From NCBI GenBank assembly GCA_026874595.1, contig CM049308.1, forward strand, positions 93,611,624 through 93,675,623: 64,000 bases of DNA. The letters run 5' to 3'. Both the position numbers and the translations under genes were made by a program. The notes beneath the pieces were generated by a model, which searched no databases, was not told the origin of the DNA, and was given only the letters and a program-made list of their open reading frames with translations. Position 1 is the first letter of the stretch. The number at the start of each line of letters is the position of its first letter. Below are positions 11,501-23,500 of this stretch, in pieces. The DNA comes from Sipunculus nudus. Taxonomy: Eukaryota; Annelida; Sipuncula; Golfingiida; Sipunculidae.

Positions 11501-14500
11501 GAGAATGCAGGAGTATCTGCTTACATGATATTGCACATGTTTTAAATCTAATCCAGATACTGATCATACCAACATTTATATACAATTTTACATACAGTCT
11601 GTCTTGAACTGTTTAACGAGTAATTAAGGATTCCTACCTACAAGATTTTGTTTCTTCTTGATAATTTCATGGTCTGGCCTGTTTAACTCAGCTGTCTTTA
11701 AATAATTCCATAAACTAGATTTAGATTCCTGCAGAGACCAGACAATTCTATCTTTTACTGTACAGGCAAATTTAGAGCAGACAAGTGAGCTTTTTTGTCA
11801 AGCATACAGATAGTTGTGGCCATAGCAGCATGGCTGTTGAGATGAGGCAATTTGATTTCAAAGTTACATCACAACCACCTCTTTAATGTTTCTTGACCCT
11901 AAGTTCTTTGACCATTGAAGCATTAGATGATTACATTACATTTACAAAGCAGGCAACACATTAAGATTCAGGAGATTACGTGGAAAATGAAAATCTAAAC
12001 TTTCATTCACAGCACAAGTAAATTATTAATTTAAAACAATCCCTAGAGTGCATTTACATTCCTTAAATAATTCTTCATCTTAGTACTGCATTTTAAGTTT
12101 ATCAAGTTTCATTGTATAAAATGCTCATGTAAGTTGGGGAAAAGATCTGAATGAATGATGTTATTGATATCATCAATAACTTCCTGCCTTTTGTAATAGC
12201 TGTAACATATTACCTTGTGGCATATACCTGACACATTACCTGAGAAATATTCCCTTGTGTTAAAAAAGGATATACTTCCCTTATATATTTACCTTGTGTT
12301 ATTACCAGGATGTATTCCTTGTGGTGCATAAATTTCTAGTTTTCCACTGAAAGTCATCTAAAATATAGCAATTGCCTTTTCTCCGTATTGTGTCCAGGCA
12401 TATGGCTGTCACACTGTATACAGAGCACGCATCTCAACTGTTGTGTCCAGGCATATGGCTGTCACACTGTATACAGAGCACGCATCTCAACTGTTGTGTC
12501 CAGGTATATGGCTGTCACACTGTATACAGAGCACACATCTCAACTGTTGTGTCCAGGCATATGGCTGTCACACTGTATACAGAGCACACATCTCAACTGT
12601 TGTGTCCTGGCATATGGCTGTCACACTGTATACAGAGCACACATCTCAACTGTTATGTCCAGGCATATGGCTGTCACACTGTATACAGAGCACACATCTC
12701 AACTGTTGTGTCCAGGCATATGGCTGTCACACTGTATACAGAGCACACATCTCAACTGTTGTGTCCAGGCATATGGCTGTCACACTGTATACAGAGCACA
12801 CATCTCAACTGTTGTGTCCAGGCATATGGCTGTCACACTGTATACAGAGCACACATCTCAACTGTTGTGTCCAGGCATATGGCTGTCATGCTGTATACAG
12901 AGCACACATCTCAACTGTTGTGTCAAGGCATATGGCTGTCACACTGTATACAGAGCACGCATCTCAACTGTTGTGTCCAGGCATATGGTTGTCACACTGT
13001 ATACAGAGCACACATCTCAACTGTTTTGTCCAGGCATATGGCTGTCACACTGTATACAGAGCACACATCTCAACTGTTGTGTCCAGGCATATGGCTGTCA
13101 CACTGTATACAGAGCACACATCTCAACTGTTGCTCCTAGAAATGTAAAATTCAGTGGAAATCTTTTGCAAATCGCCTTAAAAACCAGAATTTAGCTCAAA
13201 ATAACTTCTGTATCCTGCAGTAATCAAGTTTTCTGTCTGCCTGTCCATTACTCCATCCTCCAGGCTGTCTGCCCATCTCTCACTCTGTTTGTGCAGATTA
13301 TCTCAAAAACTGTTCCAGCTATTGCTGTGAAATTTATCTGAAGATTGGTTCCCCATTAGAGGATATTTGATACAAAATTCCAAACCCATCAAAAATCCAA
13401 TATGGCCACCAGACTACAGTCACATTTCCTTTCATGGATTTTCTCAAGAACCTTTTAAGCCATCACTTAACATGGAATTTTAACATGGTGATTGCTTTCT
13501 TTGTGGAAAGTGCACAATGATAATTTTGAACTGTCAGAAATCCAATATGGCCACTAGACAGTAATCATAAATTTCATCTGTATCTCAAGAACCACTCAAG
13601 AAATTGCTCTAAAGTTTTGTTTAGTGATTAATCCCTACGGGAGGATTTTTTTGCTAACAATTTCGGAGAAATTCAAAGATGGGTCACATTGATCTTCTTT
13701 TCAAGGTCTCAGTATATATACCCACAGGATATACTTCTTTCACCACCATGCTGTCAGTATGACCTATATATGCATTTACTTTGGCCTATAGGAGTGTGTC
13801 TGATTCATCTCAGCATCGTGGCCGGCAATGGGCCTCTTGTTAATATGACATTCTGCTTTGCGTTTCAAAAATATGACATATAATTTTGATTTTCATTTTA
13901 GGATCCCGCTGTGTCTGGCGTTTGCTGCAGCTATTGGAGTATTTCTTGTGACTAACATTACCTGTGCTGTGATTGCAAAGATACATGACCAGAATTCCAG
14001 CAGTCCTCCGTTTATTGTTGTGTTAGTGCGAGTGGTAGTCAATGATGTCCTTTTTCTCATCTGTGGCATTTTACTCTCGTTTTGCATTTACAAAGTGACA
14101 AAGCTGACTTCTGCAAGTCTAGCTCTGGAAGCACAGGTAAGATACTTTTATTTAAATCAATAAATATATCATTCATTGAGATTTATGAAGATTTTCACAT
14201 AATGAACTCAAGACAATGAATCAAAACCTGTTATTTAACACACTTGCTGCCAATGACATGTATACCCGTCATTTATTGTATCGCCAGACATAGTTAGGCA
14301 CGGTTGCGCCGCCGCCGCCGCAGAGATTTCTTTTGGACACAATAACTCAAAAAATATTTCAAGGATCTTTTTCAAACTTGACACATTTATAGATATAGGT
14401 GAGAGGAGGAAGCCTATTTAAAAATGGGGTCATGACCTCAACTAGGAGAATGACCTTGACCTTGAATAGATCCATTTTTGGGGAAAATCACACAAATTCT

Positions 14501-17500
14501 TAAATATCTCAAGAAATCTTTCGTGGATTTATCCAAAAATCAAGTCGGACAAAGATCTTGGATAGTGATGTCATGTACCGGAAACTGGTGGTGCCACCTA
14601 GTGTCCTTTTCTTGTTTTTGTGCCGTTTAATACCCCCATCATTGCCACTTGACAGTACTTTTAGCATCACAAGTCAAAAACTGATTGACAGATTTCTTTA
14701 ATATTATGCATGTACATAGGTATGGGTTATGGGATGATGTATATTAAAATTGGGGTCATGACCTTTCCTTTGAGAGTGGCTTTGACCTTGAATATTACCA
14801 TATATGGTGAAAATCACATAAATTCATGAATATCTTAAAAAGGGATGCATGGATTGGTCCAAAAATCAAGTTGACGGAAGATCTTGGATAGTTTTGTCTT
14901 TTGCAGAAGATAGGTGGCGCCACCTGTTGTCCTTTTTTTGTTTTTTGCACCTTTGAATACCCCATCATTGCCACTTGACAGTATATACTGTGAGCATTAT
15001 AAGTCAAACAGTAATGGACAGATTTCTTTCATGTTATGCATGTATATAGATATGGTTTATGGAATGAGGTATATTTAATTTTATTTTTAATTTTAAAATT
15101 TAATTTAATTTAAATTATTTTTTTTTTAATTTAATTTTTTTTTTCAAATGTTGGATATTTTGGAATGCAGTTTATTGATTTAGGGTCATGACCGTGACTA
15201 TGAGAGTGACCTTGACCTTGAATATTCCCATATTTGGTGAAAAACATAAAAACATAAAACCTCATTTGTCTGGCGATACTATGGCACCAGCGGTGCCAAG
15301 AAATGTCTAGTTTTGATTCCCCCAGTGTCAAGCATGGACATACACAATATTTATTGATCAGCAATTTTCAGCAGGAATTCTCATAAATTTATCAATAAAT
15401 TCTTTGCTGATGATAAGTAGTCCATTTATAAAATAGTCTCAAAGTATGAAATTGAATTATTTGTAATGTAGCGATCACTCTTTGTCCGTTGTCCATCGGG
15501 CCGTCCGTCCTAATGAAAAAAATTGATACAAAAGCTCAAGTATCTGAATAACTACTGCATTGATCATCATTATTCTTTGCATGAATATTGACCATGGGAT
15601 GTTCCATCACTTCCTGCAGACTGGTGGCGCCACCTGTATTTTTTCAAATTTTTACAAATTTTTTAGCAAACCTGTGAGCTTATGTGATGGTGTGGCCTCA
15701 TGCGTCATGTGTCGTGCATCGTGCGTTGTCTGTACGTTAACCATAGCTATCTCAAAAATGGCAGGAGCTAGCTTCACCAAATTTTTTGCAAATAATCAGT
15801 CATCCAAAAAACTATATTGGATTTTGTTTATTTTTTTTCTAACTGCATTTTCTTAGATTTTATAGGGAAAAAGCTAAAAAAGCTTAAAAAATCTTCTTCT
15901 CTGAAACTGTCCAGCCAAATTGTCCAATATTTCACAGAAATGATCCCTGGAACAATTTTTCTCAAGTTTGTTTGAATGGTTCCAGTTCGGAGATTTTTGG
16001 CGAAGTTACAGGAGGTTGAACTTTGTTAACTGTGCAAAAAAACATATTAAAATTTAAATCTCAGAAACGGTTGGAGCTATCATCACCAAATATTATGCCA
16101 ATGTTGGTCACATAGATCATATCTGAAATTGAGGTATTGGTGGTGCCACGTGCATCAGCCTTTTTTGTACGGGGTTATCAGTGCCTGTATCACGCTGAGG
16201 GCTACAAAAAACTTCTTCTCTGAAACTACATGGCCAAAATGTTTAATATCGCACAGAAATGATCCTAGGGTAGTGCTTTCTGAAGTTTGTTCAAATGGTC
16301 TCTTTTTAGTGACTTTTGGCTAAGTTAAGGGAAGCTGAATTTAGTCATATGCCATAACAGCCCATTTTGGCTCAGTGTCTACAAAGATCTTCTTCTCAAA
16401 AACCACTGGGTCAAATTCTTAAATCTCACACTTTAATTATCCTCAGATGGTGATAATTCAAGTTTGTTCAAATGGTTTTGGTTCAGTGCTTTTTGGCTGA
16501 GTTACAGGAAGCTGAACTTAGCCAGTTTGCTGTATCTTCCTATATGAGTTATAAACCTGCGAAACGTTTTTCGACTGATGCCACAGAAGCCAGTTTGTTA
16601 ATCATGTATAAGAATAATCCCTAGAATTATTCTTATAATAATTGTCATTAATGGTTCCACATGAATGATTTTTGGCTGAATTATGGAGATTAAATTGAGT
16701 CATTTTACCATATATGTCAGCTGTGTGATGCTGTAACATCTAGCCTGGCAACAGTTTATCAGCAACTATTACATCATGCCACTAGACATTTAGATTTCAG
16801 GTTATCTTTGGATAATATGGACTAGAAAGTTTTTTTAAAAGCTTTTAAAAAATTTAGATTTATGATTTAAGTTATTCATCAAACCAGGCAATGTTACAAT
16901 CATGGATATTCAGCTCTCTCTGTGGCTATATAAAGACAACTGTAAGTGGATTATAAATTCTTGGTATCCCTACTCAACATAATTCAAGAATTTGCCATCA
17001 GTGAGAAATATCTGTATTTAAATTTTGCATTCAGTATGCATCCGTTATAATTTTACATATATTCCTGATTTCTTTTTTTATAAAAAGTCAGCTGAAAAGC
17101 ATTTTGTATTGGGAAAATAAATTTCAAAGTCATTTCAAGTAGGGACCACTTTTGTGTACAGCAGGCAGCACTTGGTTTACCATTGGCAGATTGCCAGTGC
17201 CTGGATGTTGGCTCTTAGCCAAGATGATGTCAGCTCTATAAATAGTTTTGGCACAGTGCCAGGATTGGAAGAAGTGCAGCCAGGTATAGGTCAAAGAGTT
17301 CACTCAGTGCTGTAGCTGCATTCTATTTATAGCTTTGGCAGACTGCTCACTGCATCATATTATTCAGGCACCAAAGTTCAGCCTAAATCTATTTATAGCT
17401 TTGGCAGACTGCCAACTGTGTCAGATTATGCAACAGGTCAAGAGTTCACTCAGTGCAGCCAGGTATAGGTCAAAAGTTCACTCAGTCTAGCCAGGTGCAG

Positions 17501-20500
17501 GTCAAGAGTTCACTCAGTGCAGTAGCTTGAGGCAGCAATTTGTCACAGGTTACTTGGGGGCAACTGCCTTACTCACCTAAGCCTTGTAAGCCCAGTGCAT
17601 CAAACTCTGGGGAAGTTTGATATATTGGACTGATATTTTGACCTGTCTATGCGTCTTTGATGGTATTCTCATTTACAAGACAGGTGGTGCCACCTACATT
17701 GACTTTTGCAGTGTATACGCCTGCTTATTTCTACAAAGGAATTTAATACATCAGCCTAAAATTAGGCATGCTGCGCCCTCATTTTTGGTTGACCTCTGAC
17801 CTTTCTTCTCTGCCCAGTGTCCATTTGTGTGTCTGTTTCCACACATAAACCCACATATCTCAGGAACCATTTGACCGATAAGGCTAAAAATTTTGCACAA
17901 ATGTAGCCCTTGGAAAGCTTTATAGATACACTAAAAATGGTGGGGCCACCTGCAACCATTTTTGCACAGCGTACACCTGTTCATCTGCCTTGGGATAAAA
18001 TCACTCATATCTCAGCAGTGGTTTGACATATCCACCTGACATTTTGCAGGTTTATACATCCTGGAAAGTTTTCTTGATTTTATGACAGGTGGCACCACCT
18101 ACATTCAGGTTTACTCTGCAGACATCCAAGCTTATATCTCAGGAACCATTTGACCGATTGGGTCAAAACTTTGCATGTGTATAGATCTCACATAGCTCTT
18201 CATCATAGGCAAATTCATTAACGTTTAAGGGGCAAACATCATTGCTTATATGCAACACACCTCACTCTATTCCCCAAAGGCTAAAGATTTTGCACAAATG
18301 TAGCCCTTGGAAAGCTTTATAAGATACACTAAAAATGGTGGGGCCACCTGCAACCATTTATGCACAGCATCCATCTGTTCATCTGCTATGGGATAAAATC
18401 ACTCATATCTCAGCAGTGGTTTGACTTTTCTACCTGAAATTGTGCAGGTTTATACATCCTGGATGGCTCTCTTGATTTTATGACAGGTGGCTCCACCTAC
18501 ATTCACATTTACTCTGCAGGCATCCAAGCTCATATCTCGGGAACTGTTTGACCGATTGGGCCAAAATTTTGCTTGTGTATAGATCTCACTTAGCTCTTCA
18601 TCATTATGCCTCACTTCACCTGTCCCACTCTGATTTCTGCGGATACACATAGTCTGGTTTTAAAATGTACTAGTCTGAAACTTGAACATCCATTTTGCTG
18701 AAATCATAATGACTAAGGTAGATATCAAGGACTTAGAGGATCAAAATTAAATTTAAAAAATAAACCTTCATTCATACTCCTAAACTTTGCACAGGTTCGC
18801 ATTAGGCCTGTGGGCCTTGTTTCTCTTTTTTTTCAGACTGCAATGAAACTGTCATCTGTTAACAGGGCACAAAGCATAACCACTGGACCTGGAATCTTCA
18901 AACTTAATATCCAGGAAGTTCCATGAAAAATCTCCCTGAAAATCTGAAATTAGGTCTCTGTTACCCATATCCTTGGAGCTATTGGGCTCCAAAGTACCCC
19001 CAGAATAATGGAAAATTTGATACAAAAGCTCAAGTATCTTAATAACCACTGCATTGATCACCATGATTCTTTGCATGAATATTGATCATGGGATGATCAA
19101 TCACTTCCTTCAGACTGGTGGTGCCACCTGTATTTTTTCCAATTTTTACAATTTTTTTTCTCTTTTTTTTCAGACCTCAATGAAACTGTCATCTGTTAAC
19201 AGGGCACAAATGGTAACCGCGGGACCTAAATTCTTCTAACTTGACATCAAGGGAGGTTCATGAAAAGTCTCTGTGAAAACATGAAATTAGGTCTCTGTTA
19301 CCCATATCCTCCGTAGTTAGTACCCCCAGAATAATGCAAAATTTGATACAAAAGCTCAACTATCTGAATAACTAATGCAGTGATCTCCATGATTTTTTTT
19401 CAGGCATGTTGATCATGGAGTGTTCCATCAGTTCCTGCAAACTGGTAGGGCCACCTGTACTTTTTTCAATTTTTAAGGCATTTTTTCTCTATTTATAAGA
19501 CCTTCAAATGAAGTGGTCATCTGTTAACATGGCACAAACTGTAACTGCTGAACCTAGAATCTTCTTATTAGACATCCAGGGAGACTAATGAAAATTGTCT
19601 TGGAAACCTGAAATTAGGTTTCTGTTACCCATATTCTCTGAGCTATAGGGCTCATAAATACCTCCAAGAATAATTAAAAATTTGATACAAACAAAAGCTC
19701 CAGTATCTGAATAACTCATGCCTTGATAGCCATGATTCTTTGGATATATATTGATCATGGAGTGTTTCATCACTTCCTGCAGACTGGTGGCACTACCTGT
19801 ATTTTTTTCAAATTTTTACTCATTTTTTTTTCCTATTTATTGGACCTTCAAATGTAGTTGACATCTGTCCAAAAGCCCACTGAAACCCATTTCTAAGGAC
19901 TCTTCACAAAATTCATGATTTTTTCGCACTCTGGCAGTCATTTTCCTCATTGTTCAACGTTCCTTGAATTCAGCTGAGCGTCATGGCCCATGGGCCACTT
20001 GTAATGTTATTTGAATTGATGTTTTTTTTTTACACTGGAAAATAACAGTGACATCACAGTTGTGGCTCAGCGTTCAGTATTTTGCATGAATCCATTGAAC
20101 CAGAAAACTCCATCTACACTCCCCCAGGTCCCAGTTTGAACCAGCCACAGTTTCTAAGGCAAAATACTGACAGACATCTCCCTAGACATGCCAACATGCA
20201 TTCTTAATGTCTGAATGACAGGATATTACTGCTGATTAATTCATGGATGCATATAAACAACAATAACCCAGAAGGCGTAATGAAATAGTTCTTATCATAT
20301 TGTTACCTTCATCCTCATTTAACAGACATTGCCACCAAGTGACCATGGACTTATCATAGAAAAGAATCAGTTGTCTAGAGTAAAGCACAGTGTGGACTGA
20401 AACTGTTATGGTCTCTTGTTTGCTTTAGTTCAGATCAGAATTTTTAGTGATGCCATGTCAGAGTGTCACATTGATATCAGGTATTATCATGTTTACACAG

Positions 20501-23500
20501 TATGATTAACCTCTCCCACATTTAATCACCCATTACCCATCAGTATGATATGCTGCATATCAATACCGGTATATCATTTTTAATCATTACCATATATTGT
20601 ATAAGTATTAGGATAGTCCCCAGATCAGACAGACATCAGTATACCTGCATGGAGTTAAGGTCAATGCCTGTACCTGTTTTGGGCTTGTGCAGTTGACCTA
20701 GTTACAGAACATTGTCATATAACATGTAATCAATGGGTCTTGTGTCTGGGATCCAGTGTTTACAATGATCTCTTTTACTTGTATTTAAACATGTATTAAT
20801 AAAGGGTCTTTTCCTTAACAGATTTCTTGGTGTATTTTGGGAGTATTTATACTGATCTGTTTTTATCACAGAATTGACTAAACCTAGTTATGCATCTTTT
20901 AACATATATTAGTAAGTGAGATTCATATTTCATTGTTGAGTGAGCTCTGTCATGCTGTCTCATCTGTGTAGTAATTGTGAGTGACCATGAAAGAGAGGAA
21001 TAATAAACATATATTTAAAATACAGAGGATCACAGAGGAAAAGCCAATAGAAGTTCACAGAACAATAGATATTCACAATACAGAGGATTATAAAACAATA
21101 GATGTTCACAGTACAGAGGATTAAAAAACAATAGATTTTCACAATACAGAGGATGAAAAAAACAATAGATGTTTTCAATACAGAGGATGAAAAAACTATA
21201 GATTTTCACAATACAGAGGATAAAAAAACTAAAGATGTTCACAATACAGAGGATTAAAAAACAATAGATGTTCACAGTACAGAGGATTAAAAAACAATAG
21301 ATGTTCACAGTACAGAGGATTAAAAACTATAGATGTTCACAATATAGAAGATTAAAAAACAATAGATGTTCACAATACAGAGGATTAAAAACTATAGATG
21401 TTCACAATACAGAGAATGACATAACAATAGACATTAACGTATAGATAATAATAGATGGTATCAATGAAAGATCACAAAACAATTTAAATATGTCAAAACT
21501 ACATTGTGATAGTTATGAATCTTTATCTTAATGATAATGAAGGAATATCAGTCCTAAAAGCTAGTAGAGAACTTTGATATCATCATGAATTCACATCATA
21601 TAGTTGTTTGAAATAGTTATAATTTATAGTTTTTTAAATCTTTTCTGACATTGCCTAAAATGTTCAACCAGAACAAAACATCCATTTTGATTCTCATTAA
21701 TACAAAGCAGCTTGGGCCTTTGCAGAATATCTCAGGTGTTTACATGTATCACAGGCAGAGACAGAAAAGAAAAAACAGCCCATGTGAGCATGAGTGTTCT
21801 GGGTATTAAGTATATCACAGGCATTTTGCCAGTGTGAGGACTCAGTAACAGTTACTGGTGAATCATTGCACACAGTGGGATGTCAGGACAAACTGTATGC
21901 CTGGCTGAGTCTCTATAAAGAATAACCTCTCACATGACTGTTAGTGAATTATTAATAGCAGACATGATTATAAGGTCCCTAACTGAAAAGCACTGTCCTA
22001 TAGTGATCACTGTGTCAGTCTGTCCATCCTTCCTTCCTTCCTTCCTTCCGTCGGTCCATCAGTGACGTTTTCTATCGTGTGTGATATCTCAACAAGAACA
22101 TGCTTGATCTTTCTCATATCATGGGGATAATTGGTACTTCTGAGGACTCCATATTTGTCAAATTACAGGTCTGTCAGACAAACAGTGGTGTATAATTGAA
22201 TATAGTGAAGGTTTTCTCTCTGTGCAATGTGTTAGTGACTTGATTGGAAGCCGCTTTTGGTCTCATGAGCAGAGCTTACCTTTAACCATTCAGTTGGTAA
22301 ACTATAACACACACTGATATATTTCCTTTACTTATGTCTGGCAGTCAACTTCATTATTTCTCCCAGCGTGTCTTGGTATGTTAGTATACAAACAATGACA
22401 ATTTGTATCTTCGTATTAACAAGTCTGTGGCCTGTATGCTTTCACGTGCCTGATTTATGAATAATGAACAAGCTGCAAGTGTTCAGAATAATGAACAAGC
22501 TGCAACTGCAACTGTCAATCAAATCCAATGAAGAAAATGTAAACGATACACTGTTCATGTGCCATCTGAACAAGTACACATGTACTGGAAACCAGACTGG
22601 TTTATACGGCTTTATTTGAACGGTCAGATTCTCGATGCCCTCCCAGCAGTGCTAAAAGCTTTGTCTGAAACTGTCACAAGAAGTACTCCAGCAGTCATGT
22701 AAAATGAGAATATGTAAGTGATTTGATTGGTTCAGTTGCCTTATTCACTATTCATGAAATAGATGCCAGAGTGGTTATCTGAATCAAGGTCTGTGAAGCT
22801 GTAGCTGCTACAGATTGGTGGTATGAAGATGCCAATATTTAGAAACAGCTACCCTGATGGAGGTCAGTGCACTTTGAGTGTTTCTGCTTGAAAGTCACAG
22901 TGTGCCAAGAGTGACCATGTGATTTGTTTTTGTTTACAGGGAACCACAGTGTGTCAGGCACTCTGTGCCACTGTACTAATTGTAATCCTGTTTACGTCTC
23001 GGGCTTTGTACAACATCATCGCTGTGTCCAATCCTAATATACTCAACTTTGGCTATAACTGGATCAACGTCTCAGACCAGGTAGGTCATAGTGTATAAAA
23101 AACATATAATCACCATGTTCTTAAAAAATAATGACAGTTTATGATTTCTACACATTTTTTCAATATGAATGACTAAGTACAGTGCCATGTTTTTACAGTA
23201 AGTTTTCAATATAGAAAAATAAACTGATGGTTACTCAACCCTATCAAAATAGGCACATAAAACTACTCTACTAGTGTGTTCTCAGGAACATTAAGAAGTA
23301 GTGACAGATCTATACATATGCATTTTTATGGACACAAAATCAATATTTTGATATAGTTATCCTGTAAATGTATCAGAATTGATATTTTTCCGTATTGTTG
23401 TTAAAAATGAAGTTCGTTGTTGTATCATTGGTTTACCTTGACTGTTTGCAGGCTGACTTTGGTGACCTGAACAAAGGGTTTGCGTACCTGACATTTGGCA

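Noticed and set aside
12372-13194. Three overlapping plus-strand frames of 234-268 codons
   Set aside because: They are created by the 53-bp minisatellite, which has no stop codon in any plus frame and a length not divisible by 3.
20960-21308. Minus-strand frames rich in ILCIVNIYCF
   Set aside because: They are translations of the 33-bp minisatellite; the hydrophobic look comes from its AT-rich unit.
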